64,000 nucleotides of DNA. It comes from Pseudomonadota bacterium (GTDB lineage: Bacteria > Pseudomonadota > Alphaproteobacteria > Acetobacterales > Acetobacteraceae). The translations under genes were made by a program, and so were the position numbers. Shown here piece after piece: positions 29,972 through 39,706 of this stretch; position 1 is the first letter of the stretch; every line of letters begins with the position of its first letter. Below the pieces are notes generated by a model, which had not been told where the DNA came from, made no database searches, and worked only from the letters and a program-made list of their open reading frames with translations. The stretch covers positions 1-64,000 of the forward strand of contig JAKAEC010000003.1 of assembly GCA_021818425.1 (NCBI GenBank), written 5' to 3'.

Positions 29972-31140
29972 AAGTGACGCTGACGCGGCGCTTTTTCCGT
30001 AGCGCTGTTGCCGTCTTGTGGCTCGGCTGGGCAGGCGCGGCTCTTGCTAAGACCTCGGAACACACGCAAAGCGAGGCAAGCCTGAAAGCTAGGCGTGCCG
30101 CAGCGCTCGCAGAAATGCGGGCGCATCAGGAGCAGGCCGCTGCGGCAAGCGCGCACCGTAAGGCCGTGGCCGCCAAGGCAACCGCCCTGGCTCGGCAAGA
30201 GGCGCGGGCCGCAGCAAGCCTGCGCGGGCTGGAAACCCAAACATCGCATGATACCATGCAACTTGCCGGGCTACTGACCGAGCAAGACCGGGCCGCCGGG
30301 CGGCTAAGTCTAGCCGAGGCAGCGTTAAAAAAACTACTGCCAGTGATGCAACGACTTTCTTCGGCCCCGGCGGCAACGCTTCTGGCCGCTCCGATAGCTC
30401 CGCGAAATGCGGTGCGCGGCATCGCCATCCTGCAAGGCGTGGCAGCGGCAGTAGCCGCCCAGGCCACTGCCGTGAAAACCGAGACCTCAAAACTCGCAAC
30501 CGCAATCGCTCAAGCGCAAGCAGCAAGGCTGCGCCTGGGCGCCGCCGTTGCCGCGCAGGAGGCGGCGGAGGCTAAACTTTCAACCGATATCGACCGGGCC
30601 CGAGCTGACGAGCAGGCTGATGCAAGTCAGGCCGTGGCCGAGGCCGCCGCCGCCGCCCAGGCCAAGCACGAGCTTTCAAGCTTGGATGAGGCCATCGCCC
30701 GGCTGACGCCCAAAGCCGCGTCAAAGGCAATTCTTGCTAATCTACCATCCGGCGGCGGCGCACCAGTGGCAGGGCATATCGTTCAGTCCTATGGTGCACA
30801 AACCATCGCCGGCCCCGCCACCGGCATTTCCTACGCTGCGGCACCGGGAGCGCGCGTCACCAGCCCTTGCCGCGGCACCGTGCTATATGCCGGGCCATTG
30901 CCGAGCTATGGCAAAGTCGTAATAGCCGATTGCGGCGGGGGATTCTCGGCAGTGCTGGCGGGAATCAGCCGTCTGGATGTAGCGCAGGGCCAGCACGTGG
31001 TGCATGGTCAGCCGCTGGGCAGCATGCAGGCGTTCAATCCGTCTACTCCCACGCACCAGCCACATCTCTATGTAGAATTGCGCCGTAACGGCCTGCCCGT
31101 TGACCCAACATCATGGCTGGCCAGCCGGCACTCTGGCTAA
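29968..31140 (+). CDS. EnvC-like murein hydrolase activator (coiled coil + degenerate M23 domain)
   Basis: Exported protein of 390 residues. A signal peptide ('RFFRSAVAVLWLGWAGAALA') precedes a long Ala/Gln-rich coiled coil (~30-260) and a C-terminal LytM/M23 fold (~275-385: 'GARVTSPCRGTVLYAGPLPSYGKVVI'). The metal ligands are not conserved: the HxH motif reads 'HLYVELR' and the HxxxD motif is missing. That matches EnvC-type activators, which switch on periplasmic amidases at division instead of cutting peptidoglycan. The start is TTG at 29968, overlapping gpmI. The gpmI - M23 protein - ctpA order is common in alphaproteobacteria. Confidence 0.85.
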   Translation: MKVTLTRRFFRSAVAVLWLGWAGAALAKTSEHTQSEASLKARRAAALAEMRAHQEQAAAASAHRKAVAAKATALARQEARAAASLRGLETQTSHDTMQLAGLLTEQDRAAGRLSLAEAALKKLLPVMQRLSSAPAATLLAAPIAPRNAVRGIAILQGVAAAVAAQATAVKTETSKLATAIAQAQAARLRLGAAVAAQEAAEAKLSTDIDRARADEQADASQAVAEAAAAAQAKHELSSLDEAIARLTPKAASKAILANLPSGGGAPVAGHIVQSYGAQTIAGPATGISYAAAPGARVTSPCRGTVLYAGPLPSYGKVVIADCGGGFSAVLAGISRLDVAQGQHVVHGQPLGSMQAFNPSTPTHQPHLYVELRRNGLPVDPTSWLASRHSG

Positions 31141-31207
31141 TCCTGGCCGGATGCTATCTAATACACCAAGGGCAATGCGCCCTATAAGAGCTAAGGGGAA
31201 GTAGTCT

Positions 31208-32581
31208 ATGCGGTTGCGCAGCGGTTTAATGCTCAGCGGAATATTTGTGGCGGGGCTCGCCGCTGGCTCATTCACGCAGCCATTGTCTCGGGCGCTTGGC
31301 CAAGCCGCGCCAAACAACAGCACGTACCAACAACTCTCTCTGTTTGGCGACATCCTATCGCAGATCAAACAGAATTATGTGATCGACCCGCCGACCAGCA
31401 AGCTCATCTATGATGCCGCCAATGGCATGCTCTCTGGTCTGGACCCACATTCGAGCTACATGAATGCTCAGCAATACGCGGACATGCAGGTCGAAACCTC
31501 CGGCGAGTTCGGCGGGCTGGGGCTCGAAGTGACCGAAGTAAGCGGACTTTTAAAGGTCATCTCGCCGATTGACGGCACACCCGCTGCAAAGGCTGGCATC
31601 AAGCCGGGTGATATTATCGTCGAAATCAACGGCCTTTCGACCGATGGCCTCTCCTTGGACGAGGCGGTGAGCAGGATGCGCGGCCCAGTGGGCACCAAGA
31701 TCACGCTGACGCTGAAGCGCAACGGTATAAACACGCCTGTCCATGTAACCATGACACGCGAGATCATCAAGATCGATGACGTGAAGAGCAGGCTGCTCAC
31801 CAGCACCGCCGGGCCGGTTGGCTATATCCGTCTGGATAGCTTTGATGAAAACGCCTCCGATCATATCCGCGCCGCAGTACGGAGCCTTAAGAAGAAGGCG
31901 CATGGGCCGATTCATGGCTATATCCTCGACCTGCGCGACAATCCCGGCGGACTGCTGGACCAAGCCGTGGCGGTGAGCGACGATTTCCTAACCAACGGCG
32001 AGATTGTCTCCACACGTGGCCGCCATCCAGTGGATGATCAGGTCTGGTATGCGCAGGGCAACGACATTCTCAACGGCGCGCCAATGGTGGTGCTGACCAA
32101 TGCCGGCACAGCGTCGGCCGCAGAGATCGTCACCGCCGCCCTGCAGCAAAATCGCCGCGCACTGGTGCTGGGCACCAAAACCTTCGGCAAGGGCTCGGTG
32201 CAGACTATCATCCCGATCGACAACGAGGGCGCACTGCGCCTAACGACGGCGCTGTATTTCACCCCCTCAGGCAAGTCGATCCAGGACTATGGCGTGACAC
32301 CGAACGTGATAGTGTCCGATACAGCCACCCCACAAGACGCATTCTCCCAACTGCGTGAGACAGATCTACTCCACGCCTTCACCAACCCAACGAAGCAGGC
32401 AGAGCCGCCCCTGCCTCCGGCCCCGCCGCTGCCGCCAGTGGCCGCCAGCATCCCCGCCAAACCGCCGGCCAATTGGCCAGCCTTCGACGCCGCCAAACCC
32501 TCAACGGATTTTCAATTGCAAATGGCGCTCAAACTAATCGCGGACATGAAGCCGGCCGCTACGACCACCGCCTCCAACTAG
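31208..32581 (+). CDS. ctpA: Carboxyl-terminal processing protease (S41 family)
   Basis: Periplasmic PDZ serine protease of 457 residues. An N-terminal hydrophobic segment ('LMLSGIFVAGLAAG') serves as signal or anchor. The PDZ domain is at about 95-180 ('GGLGLEVTEVSGLLKVISPIDGTPAAKAG'). The catalytic Ser lies in 'NAGTASAAEIV' and the Lys in 'TKTFGKGSVQT'. A Pro-rich linker ('PLPPAPPLPP') leads to a short C-terminal tail. It follows the EnvC-like gene by 67 bp. CtpA proteases often control cell-wall hydrolases, so the pairing is sensible. Confidence 0.95.
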   Translation: MRLRSGLMLSGIFVAGLAAGSFTQPLSRALGQAAPNNSTYQQLSLFGDILSQIKQNYVIDPPTSKLIYDAANGMLSGLDPHSSYMNAQQYADMQVETSGEFGGLGLEVTEVSGLLKVISPIDGTPAAKAGIKPGDIIVEINGLSTDGLSLDEAVSRMRGPVGTKITLTLKRNGINTPVHVTMTREIIKIDDVKSRLLTSTAGPVGYIRLDSFDENASDHIRAAVRSLKKKAHGPIHGYILDLRDNPGGLLDQAVAVSDDFLTNGEIVSTRGRHPVDDQVWYAQGNDILNGAPMVVLTNAGTASAAEIVTAALQQNRRALVLGTKTFGKGSVQTIIPIDNEGALRLTTALYFTPSGKSIQDYGVTPNVIVSDTATPQDAFSQLRETDLLHAFTNPTKQAEPPLPPAPPLPPVAASIPAKPPANWPAFDAAKPSTDFQLQMALKLIADMKPAATTTASN

Positions 32582-32654
32582 TCCGGCGCACTTTCCCCTG
32601 CGATAAGATTTGTACGGAGGCACCCTGCCTGCCGGAAGCTGCGAGGAGCGCGTC

Positions 32655-33158
32655 ATGGTAGATCATGAGTCCCTGCCCTACCGATTGAATGTTGGGGCCG
32701 TATTGTTCTCTAAGGACGGGCTAGTGTTCGTTGGCCAGCGCAAGGATTTTCCCGATGCCTGGCAACTGCCCCAGGGCGGCGTAGATGAAGGCGAGAACAT
32801 CCGCCTAGCGGTGCTGCGCGAGCTCAAAGAGGAGATCGGCACCGGCAAGGCTGAGATTCTGGCCGAGCATCCGGAATGGCTGCTCTACGACCTGCCGCCG
32901 CATTTGTTGGGTGTAGCCTGGAAAGGTAAATATCGTGGGCAGCGCCAGAGATGGTTCGCGCTGCGCTTCACCGGCGAGGATGCGGACATAAACCTGCACA
33001 CTCACGAGCATCCAGAGTTCGAAGATTGGAAATGGGTGCGCCTTGATGAGCTGCCGCACCTTGCGGTGGCATTCAAGCGGGACATCTATGAGAGGTTGGC
33101 GCGGGATTTTGCCTCCTATGCGCGACACACTTCTGAGAAAGGACCGTTGACACCATGA
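32655..33158 (+). CDS. rppH: RNA pyrophosphohydrolase RppH
   Basis: NUDIX enzyme that removes pyrophosphate from the 5' end of mRNA to start decay. About 167 residues. The NUDIX box 'GGVDEGENIRLAVLRELKEEIG' and the RppH-type segments 'YRLNVGAVLF' and 'GQRQRWFALRF' are present. ATG 32655 is preceded by GAGGAG at good distance. Its stop overlaps the next gene by ATGA, so the two are coupled. The ctpA-rppH order recurs in alphaproteobacteria. Confidence 0.95.
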   Translation: MVDHESLPYRLNVGAVLFSKDGLVFVGQRKDFPDAWQLPQGGVDEGENIRLAVLRELKEEIGTGKAEILAEHPEWLLYDLPPHLLGVAWKGKYRGQRQRWFALRFTGEDADINLHTHEHPEFEDWKWVRLDELPHLAVAFKRDIYERLARDFASYARHTSEKGPLTP

Positions 33159-33811
33159 TGATGCTGACCGCCGCAGATGGACACAAGTTTCAGGTCTTTG
33201 AGGCCGGCAACGTGAACGCACAGCGGGGACTGGTGGTTGTGCAGGAGATTTTTGGCGTCAATTCGCATATCCGCAACGTAGCGGAACGTCTGGCCGGTTT
33301 CGGCTACCGCGTTCTGGCGCCGGCAATTTTCGACCGCGTGGAACAGGAGATGGAGCTCGACTATACCGAGGAGGGCATCAAGGCCGGCCTAGATGCGCGC
33401 GCCAAGATCCCCGAGGAAAAGACGCTGCTGGACTTGGAAGCGACAGCCGCCGCTTTCGCCGGCAAGCCTGTGGGGATTATCGGCTATTGCTGGGGCGGCA
33501 CGCTGGCCTGGTCCTGTGCCACACAAACCCAGCTCTTCAAGGCGGCAAGCTGCTGGTATGGCGCAGGCATCGCCAAAAAGAGAGATGCAAACCCCAACTG
33601 CCCGGTACAGATGCATTTTGGCACAGAAGACCACAGCATTCCAATGAGCGATATCGAGGCGATCAGGGCCGCGCAGCCTGGCGTAGAGCTGTTCGTCTAT
33701 AATGGCGCGCAACATGGCTTTGGTTGTGAGGCACGTGCCAGCTACAGTGCCAAACACTGGGAGCTAGCGGAGTTGCGCTCTCTTGCGTTTTTCGCGGAAC
33801 ATTTACGCTGA
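33155..33811 (+). CDS. Dienelactone hydrolase family protein
   Basis: Alpha/beta hydrolase of about 218 residues with a cysteine nucleophile in 'IIGYCWGGTLAWS', the aspartate in 'FGTEDHSIP' and the histidine in 'YNGAQHGFGCE'. These match the carboxymethylenebutenolidase family. The true substrate is unknown; many members act on esters or lactones outside aromatic degradation, and no catechol-pathway genes are nearby. It is coupled to rppH by a four-base overlap. Confidence 0.9.
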   Translation: MMMLTAADGHKFQVFEAGNVNAQRGLVVVQEIFGVNSHIRNVAERLAGFGYRVLAPAIFDRVEQEMELDYTEEGIKAGLDARAKIPEEKTLLDLEATAAAFAGKPVGIIGYCWGGTLAWSCATQTQLFKAASCWYGAGIAKKRDANPNCPVQMHFGTEDHSIPMSDIEAIRAAQPGVELFVYNGAQHGFGCEARASYSAKHWELAELRSLAFFAEHLR

Positions 33812-33927
33812 TCCCAAGGCTCTAGCTGTTTCAGCGCTTCATTGGTATTGGTGCTTGATACTGGACGCCTTGAAGCACGAACCTGCGCGAGATGTGAATT
33901 TCCTAGTCTCACCCAACCAGTGAAGGC

Positions 33928-35106
33928 ATGAAATATATGGACGTCTTTTCAGACCCGAAGCGCCCGCACCGCCGGCCATTACGACCGCTTTCCCCAATTG
34001 AACGCCCCAAGGGATGCGACACAATTGGGCTGGTGTTGCAAGGCGGCGGAGCGTTGGGAGCGTATCAGGCCGGAGTGTATCAGGCGCTGCATGAGGCGGG
34101 ACTAGAGCCCGACTGGGTGGCCGGCGTGTCCATTGGAGCCGTAAACTCGGCCATCATCGCTGGCAACAAGCCCGAATACCGGCTGGAACGACTTGAGAAA
34201 TTTTGGACGGATATAACCGCTCGCCCACCCTATACCACCACTTGGCTTGAAGGCGATGACGCCCACAAGCTTCGCAATGGGCTGTCTGCCCTGAACGGAA
34301 TTTTCTTCGGCCAGCCAGGATTTTTCCGCCCGGTACCCTATTCAGGCTTTTTTTCCCCCCGCGGGGCGCGCTTCGCCACTGCCATGTACGACACGACCCC
34401 GCTGCACCACACTCTCGAAACACTTGTCGATTTCAAGCTGATTAATGAGGGACAAATTCGCCTTGCGGTGGGGGCGGTGGATGTGGAAACCGCCAACTTC
34501 GCGTATTTCGACAATACCTCGCTCGAGCTCGGGCCTGAACACATCATGGCCTCCGGCGCGCTACCGCCAGGTTTGCCGATGATCCGCATCGGCAGCCGCC
34601 ATTATTGGGACGGCGGACTCGTCTCCAACACGCCGCTGCAACACCTGCTGGACAACATTGGCCCACAGAACCTGCTTGCCTTCCAGGTAGATTTGTTTTC
34701 CGCCCTGGGCAAGGTCCCGCGCGACATGCCGGAAGTTCTGGTGCGGCAGAAGGACGTCCAATACTCGTCGCGCACCCGCACCACGACCAACCATTTTTTG
34801 CAAATACACAAGCTGAAACAAGCTCTGCGGGATACGCTTGAGAAACTGCCGGATGACAAGCTGAGCGAAGAGCAGCAACAGATGAAAGCCGAGCTCAAGC
34901 AACTGCCAGAAATCAACATCATGCAACTCATCTACCGGCAAAAACCTTATGAGGGCGATGCCAAGGATTATGAATTTAGCCGCGTTTCCATGAAAGAGCA
35001 CTGGCGCTCGGGCTACTATGACACACGTAACACACTGAGCCACACGGATTGGCTGCAATTTCGTGGCACCCCTGGAATCCGCTCCTTCGACATACATCGC
35101 GTCTGA
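33928..35106 (+). CDS. Patatin-like phospholipase with DUF3734-type C-terminus
   Basis: Lipid acyl hydrolase of 392 residues using a Ser-Asp dyad. The oxyanion loop is 'LVLQGGGALGAYQAG', the nucleophile is in 'VAGVSIGAVNSA', and the Asp is in 'HYWDGGLVSN'. A charged C-terminal extension of about 120 residues ('KLPDDKLSEEQQQMKAELKQL') belongs to the DUF3734 type common in alpha- and betaproteobacteria. Substrate and role are unknown; some relatives lie near polyhydroxybutyrate genes, but none are here. It is monocistronic. Confidence 0.9.
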   Translation: MKYMDVFSDPKRPHRRPLRPLSPIERPKGCDTIGLVLQGGGALGAYQAGVYQALHEAGLEPDWVAGVSIGAVNSAIIAGNKPEYRLERLEKFWTDITARPPYTTTWLEGDDAHKLRNGLSALNGIFFGQPGFFRPVPYSGFFSPRGARFATAMYDTTPLHHTLETLVDFKLINEGQIRLAVGAVDVETANFAYFDNTSLELGPEHIMASGALPPGLPMIRIGSRHYWDGGLVSNTPLQHLLDNIGPQNLLAFQVDLFSALGKVPRDMPEVLVRQKDVQYSSRTRTTTNHFLQIHKLKQALRDTLEKLPDDKLSEEQQQMKAELKQLPEINIMQLIYRQKPYEGDAKDYEFSRVSMKEHWRSGYYDTRNTLSHTDWLQFRGTPGIRSFDIHRV

Positions 35107-35178
35107 CATCAGCCCCCTTGCCTGCGCCCTGTGCGGCGTGGCAACCAGGATGCCCGGTGCAATGAGGAGTCGGCGGCG

Positions 35179-37149
35179 TTGAGCGATCTGTTCGAGACTG
35201 TCCCCGCCAAAGATAGCTATGGCGCGAAGGATATCGAAGTTCTGGAAGGGCTGGAGCCCGTCCGTCGGCGGCCGGGCATGTATATCGGCGGGACCGATGA
35301 AAATGCCCTACACCACCTTGCCTCGGAAATCCTGGACAACTCCATGGACGAGGCGGTGGCAGGCCACGCGTCCACTATCGAGGTCAGCCTAGCCGCCGGG
35401 AACGAATTGACTATCCGCGATAACGGGCGCGGCATTCCAGTGGACCCGCACCCGAAATTCAAGAATAAATCTGCCTTGGAGGTGATTCTCACCACGCTGC
35501 ATTCAGGCGGCAAATTTTCCGGCAAAGCTTATGCCACTTCCGGCGGATTGCATGGCGTAGGCTCATCAGTAGTAAATGCGCTCTCTTCCAGAGTCGTTGT
35601 CGAAGTGGCGAAAGAGCGTAAGCTCTACCGCCAGAGCTATGCACGTGGCGTTCCCCAGACCAAGCTGGAAGAGGCGGGGGCCGCTCCCAACCGGCGTGGC
35701 ACGTCCATCAGCTTCGTGCCGGATTCTGAGATTTTTGGGCCGCTGAAATTCTCTCCAGCTAGGCTGTTTAAGCTTTGCCGCTCCAAGGCTTATCTGTTCC
35801 GGGGTGTCAAAATCCGCTGGCACTGCGACGCCACCTTACTAAAGGCGGATTCGGACGTACCTGCCGAGGCAGAGCTGCATTTCCCCGGGGGCCTACGGGA
35901 TTCCCTAGCCGCGGAGCTCGGCAACACCACCCTGGTGCTGCCCGAAATTTGGTCTGGAGAGGCAAAATTCATACCCCTCAACGGCCAGGACCAGGGTAAG
36001 CTGGAATGGGCGCTGGCCTGGACTGAGCAGGGCGATGGGACCATCGACACCTACTGCAACACGGTACCCACGCCGCTGGGTGGTACGCATGAGGCCGGCA
36101 TGCGTTCGGCCTTGCTGAAAGGTCTGCGTGCCTGGGCCGAAACACGTGGCAACAAACGCGGGACGGCCATTATAGCTGAGGACGTTCTCGGCGGCCTACG
36201 CGCAAAACTCTCGCTGTTTATCCGCGACCCGCATTTCCAGGGCCAGACTAAGGACAAACTGACGACGCAGGAAGCTGCGCGCCTCACTGAGATTTCGCTG
36301 CGCGACCGGTTTGATCATTTCCTGGCAGGCCATCCGGCTAATGCCGACAATCTACTGGCCTACGTCGTAGACCGCGCCGAAGAGCGCATCCGCCGCAAGG
36401 AACAGAAGGAAACCCCTCGAAAATCTGCCACGCGCCGTCTGCGTCTGCCGGGCAAATTGGCCGATTGCGCTACGGAAAGTGCGGAAGGCACCGAGATTTT
36501 TCTGGTCGAGGGCGACTCGGCGGGCGGCTCCGCGAAGCAGGCGCGTAACCGTAGCACCCAGGCAATCCTGCCGCTCAAGGGCAAGATTTTGAACGTCGCC
36601 TCCGCTTCCGGCGAAAAGCTGCGCCAAAACCAAGAACTGAAAGACCTAATCGAGGCGTTGGGCTGCGGCACCGGTAGCAGCTTTAATCGCGCGAATCTGC
36701 GCTACGAGCGAATTATCATCATGACCGACGCAGATGTAGACGGTGCGCACATCGCCTCACTCTTGATGACCTTCTTCTACCAAGAATTGCCGGAGTTAAT
36801 CCGCCACGGCCATGTCTATTTAGCGCAGCCACCGCTCTACCGGCTGACCCAAGGGGCCAAGAGCGTCTACGCGATGGATGATGCCGCGCGCGACAGGATA
36901 ATCAAGTCTTTCAAACCCGGATCGAAAGTGGAAACAAGCCGCTTCAAGGGCCTGGGCGAAATGCCACCCGCCGTGTTGAAGGAGACCACGATGGATCCGG
37001 GGAAGCGCACGCTGCTGCGGATTATAGCAGCACCAGAAACACGCGCGGAAACTTCCAATCTCGTCAACAGCCTTATGGGCAAGCGTCCAGAGCTGCGGTT
37101 TCAGTTCATCCAGGAAAATGCAGGAAACGTCGAAGAACTGGACATTTGA
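35179..37149 (+). CDS. parE: DNA topoisomerase IV subunit B
   Basis: ATPase subunit of the type IIA enzyme that unlinks daughter chromosomes. About 656 residues. The GHKL ATPase site shows 'EILDNSMDEAV' and 'DNGRGIPVD', and the TOPRIM domain shows 'VEGDSAGGSAKQARNR' and 'MTDADVDGAHIASLL'. 'YGAKDIEVLEGLEPVRRRPGMYIG' is typical of ParE more than GyrB. I start at TTG 35179 (LSDLFETVP), preceded by GAGGAG at 9 nt, rather than the track's GTG at 35131. parC is not adjacent. Confidence 0.94.
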   Translation: MSDLFETVPAKDSYGAKDIEVLEGLEPVRRRPGMYIGGTDENALHHLASEILDNSMDEAVAGHASTIEVSLAAGNELTIRDNGRGIPVDPHPKFKNKSALEVILTTLHSGGKFSGKAYATSGGLHGVGSSVVNALSSRVVVEVAKERKLYRQSYARGVPQTKLEEAGAAPNRRGTSISFVPDSEIFGPLKFSPARLFKLCRSKAYLFRGVKIRWHCDATLLKADSDVPAEAELHFPGGLRDSLAAELGNTTLVLPEIWSGEAKFIPLNGQDQGKLEWALAWTEQGDGTIDTYCNTVPTPLGGTHEAGMRSALLKGLRAWAETRGNKRGTAIIAEDVLGGLRAKLSLFIRDPHFQGQTKDKLTTQEAARLTEISLRDRFDHFLAGHPANADNLLAYVVDRAEERIRRKEQKETPRKSATRRLRLPGKLADCATESAEGTEIFLVEGDSAGGSAKQARNRSTQAILPLKGKILNVASASGEKLRQNQELKDLIEALGCGTGSSFNRANLRYERIIIMTDADVDGAHIASLLMTFFYQELPELIRHGHVYLAQPPLYRLTQGAKSVYAMDDAARDRIIKSFKPGSKVETSRFKGLGEMPPAVLKETTMDPGKRTLLRIIAAPETRAETSNLVNSLMGKRPELRFQFIQENAGNVEELDI

Positions 37150-37559
37150 AGTTGCAACACCAAGCTTTCACGCCGGATAAAATCCCGGCACGTCAATTCC
37201 GGAAATCTACCTGACAAATGTTCTTATCGAACTCAAAACAAGCAATATATCAGGTAACAGGTTCAAGGTGAATCATTGTGATGGGCGAAGATTGATCTCG
37301 CCTGCTTCGTATCGCAAAACACCAGACCGCTCGGAGTCAATAAAGAATTTCTTAAACTCACGGTCACAGCTGTCAAACAGCGCCAGCCTGCACCATCACC
37401 CATTTCAGATGACTCACCATGCCCGGAATCAGCTACCAGCCCGCTTTTTCATCGCCATAGGCAGCACCCTCGGCATCGCTGTCTCCATTTTCCGAGCCTT
37501 TAAACAGAAAAGGCCCTGTCCTGAGACAAGGCCATTTCTATGGCTGAGCGCTAAATGGG
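37150..37559. other. parE-HU convergent gap
   Basis: About 410 bp with no gene. It holds a small hairpin soon after the parE stop (GCCGG...CCGGC around 37172-37190) and the HU terminator at its far end. No other structure was seen. Confidence 0.5.
37505..37540 (-). terminator. Terminator of the HU gene
   Basis: GGCCCTGTC / GACAAGGCC form a stem around CTGA, with one mismatch. On the minus strand the hairpin is followed by TTTTCTGTTT. It lies about 25 bp past the HU stop. Confidence 0.85.
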
Positions 37560-37829
37560 TCAGACCAGCTTCTTCAGAGAAGGCGACGCCTTGAAGCGCA
37601 CGGTCTTACCGGCCTTTACCTTAATCTCTTCGCCCGTTCGCGGGTTAACGCCCTTGCGGGCCTTGGTTTTGCGCACGGTAAAGGTCCCGAAGCTCGGCAA
37701 GGTGAACTTGCCGTTCTTCTTCATTTCCTTGACGATCGCCTCGATCAGATCACTCGCGGCGCGGTTGGCTGCAACGCCGGTAATCTCGGCAGAATTTTGA
37801 ATAACCTCAGCAATAAACGCTTTTGACAT
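37560..37829 (-). CDS. HU-family DNA-binding protein
   Basis: Histone-like DNA-bending protein of 89 residues. It shows the family pattern: a helical N-terminal half ('DLIEAIVKEMKKNGKFTLPSFGTF') and a beta-arm ('KARKGVNPRTGEEIKVKAGKTVRFKASPSLK'). The track ORF continues to 37970, but ATG 37829 (MSKAFIAEV) has GGAAAAGG upstream and gives the standard length. It is single-copy in this window and convergent with parE. Which paralogue (HupA/HupB-like) it is cannot be decided. Confidence 0.95.
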   Translation of the reverse strand: MSKAFIAEVIQNSAEITGVAANRAASDLIEAIVKEMKKNGKFTLPSFGTFTVRKTKARKGVNPRTGEEIKVKAGKTVRFKASPSLKKLV

Positions 37830-38070
37830 GATTTGGCCTTTTCCTGTTAACTTAGCTGGCCTTTTAGGGCCGGGTCGTCGTTTCCTCTGCTCAGACAACA
37901 GGATTCCACGATTCCCGAAGGCTGAATAACAAACTTCTAGCCTCGGCCTCAAAAAAAAACCAGCCTTCAAATGCCGGAATGAAAAGGTTTTTCAGCAAAA
38001 AGCCTTGATATCCCGGCTAAGGTCAAGCAGGTAGCCTCCCCAGCGAGGCGTTCTCAAAGCAACAAGAAAG

Positions 38071-38146
38071 TGGTGCCCAGAGCCGGAATCGAACCAGCGA
38101 CACTGCGATTTTCAGTCGCATGCTCTACCAACTGAGCTATCTGGGC
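38071..38146 (-). tRNA. tRNA-Phe (GAA)
   Basis: On the minus strand the sequence begins GCCCAGATAGCTCAGTTGG and ends TCTGGGCACCA. The acceptor stem pairs fully (GCCCAGA/TCTGGGC), the D-arm and TTCGATTC T-loop are standard, and the anticodon loop CTGAAAA places GAA. CCA is encoded. Length 76 nt. Confidence 0.97.
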
Positions 38147-38194
38147 CCTTGGTCCAGGCTGCCTAACGGATCAGGCATCCCTTTGCAAGCTCGC

Positions 38195-38269
38195 TGGTGC
38201 TGTCACTGGGAATTGAACCCAGGACCTCTTCATTACCAATGAAGTGCTCTACCCCTGAGCTATGACAGC
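38195..38269 (-). tRNA. tRNA-Thr (GGT)
   Basis: On the minus strand it runs from GCTGTCATAGCTCAGGGG to GTGACAGCACCA. The acceptor stem GCTGTCA/TGACAGC pairs, the anticodon loop ATTGGTAAT gives GGT, and the T-loop is TTCAATTC. CCA is encoded. Length 75 nt. It is upstream of tRNA-Phe by 48 bp, so the two are probably co-transcribed. Confidence 0.97.
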
Positions 38270-39180
38270 GAAACCCTCGATTGTGGCGCGCTAGGTAGCC
38301 TGTTGTCGCAGCGCCCGCAAGTGCCCGATGGGAGAAAACCTTGGCCCCGCAGGCGCAGGCTCCTCCGCCGCGGCCGCCACACCATGACAGGCGGATCGCC
38401 ATGCAAAAAACTCATAGCTTAGAATGTAGGACTCCAGCCGCAAAGACGGCGCAACTGCTCGAGGAATTATCACTTTATCATACAGTGCAAGCTATACTGC
38501 CACGCTGGGCTCGAAAGACTTCGCCGCCGGCATTGCCGCCTCTCTTTCTCAAGACCGCCGGCAATGACCGGACAGCCTTGATCCGCAGGAAATCCATTTT
38601 TGCAGCCACCGCCGGGATGTAGTACTCTTCCCGATTGTCAAAGCCCGTCCAACTGACGTTATCAACGAAAATCTCAGCCGGCATGCTCTAGGGAACACAG
38701 GGGAGCGCGTCCGCCACCGCAACATGATAATGAACGAAGATTTCCGGCATTGCAGTCCCGCGCGCGATCAACACGTTTTCACCACCGCGCCGACCTGCAC
38801 GAGTACATCAACCAGCGGCGCGGCTTGGGCGGACGAAGTAAGCAAATCACGCTTTGGTAGACCATGCCCATCACACCAAAATGGATGCGTACGAATGTAA
38901 CGCCTGGGAGTAAGCAAAGCGAATGGAGGCGGCTCGCACGCCGAGCTAATTGACCCACGCAATGCGTGCCGTAGCCTAAGGTGGCATCATCTTCCACTCT
39001 CAATATTTCCATGAAAACTTTGCAGTCCGGGCTAAGGCCGCCGCGCTGCCGAAGAAACTTCGACATGCAATAGATCCTACTAAAGCATTCTGGTTAGCGA
39101 TATTTCTGTCGTTCGGTCAGGTCAAATATTTGATTATCAAATCGATGCCACACGACAAGGACGGATCATTGAAACCGTAA
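38270..39180. other. Gene-free stretch upstream of the tRNA pair
   Basis: About 900 bp. It should include the promoter for the tRNA-Thr/Phe transcript. Short minus-strand frames (for example 38478-38684, 'AEIFVDNVSWTGFDNREEYYIPAVAAKMDF', and 38779-39066) look partly protein-like, but I recognise no family and the frames break repeatedly. A decayed gene is plausible. Confidence 0.4.
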
Positions 39181-39706
39181 ATAATTTTTGACCTCCGAAT
39201 TCTAAAAGACAAATTCCAATACTTTTACATTAAACAACAAAGTCATGATTCAAATATAATTTTTGACATCTCTATAACTTTGACCAATAAACTGCCATCA
39301 GTAAAAAAAATAATCGATCAATCAGATTGGCTCACGGTTTATAGGCAAATGAGAAATATCATACGATCTCGAAAAAATATAGCACCATGTCGTCATTGAC
39401 GATGATATATTCACAAAGAAATGCATTTTTTCTGATCAATTCGATCCGTGTTTTTCATTGGTTGGTATCATCGTTTCCATCTCAAATAGATGGGGCTTTC
39501 ATAGAACCATGATCACCATCTCCTCTCTTCGCTCACGTATACAAAGAAAGATGTATCGCTTTATGCCAAAGTGGAATTATCTATGCCCATGAAAATGCGC
39601 CTAAATTTCTATCATTCTGGTCTCCAATACTCATTCGTTCTACAAAATACCTGAACTTTTAAAGCTCTTTTATAGTAATATAGCCTTTCAACACCGCCAT
39701 GCATGA
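39181..39706 (+). pseudogene. AT-rich, multiply frameshifted gene remnant, family unknown
   Basis: The DNA here is strikingly AT-rich compared with its neighbours, and no ORF of 60 codons with a usual start is present. A plus-strand frame from 39181 is open for 72 codons ('DLRILKDKFQYFYIK', 'VKKIIDQSDWLTVYRQMRN'). A shifted frame then continues at about 39383-39592 with 'VVIDDDIFTKKCIFSDQFDP' and 'SLRSRIQRKMYRFMPKW'. Further pieces ('YAHENAPKFLSFWSP', 'FYKIPELLKLFYSNIAFQH') follow after stops. The amino-acid composition looks like a real AT-rich protein cut by indels. No family can be named. The base composition suggests foreign origin. Confidence 0.35.
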
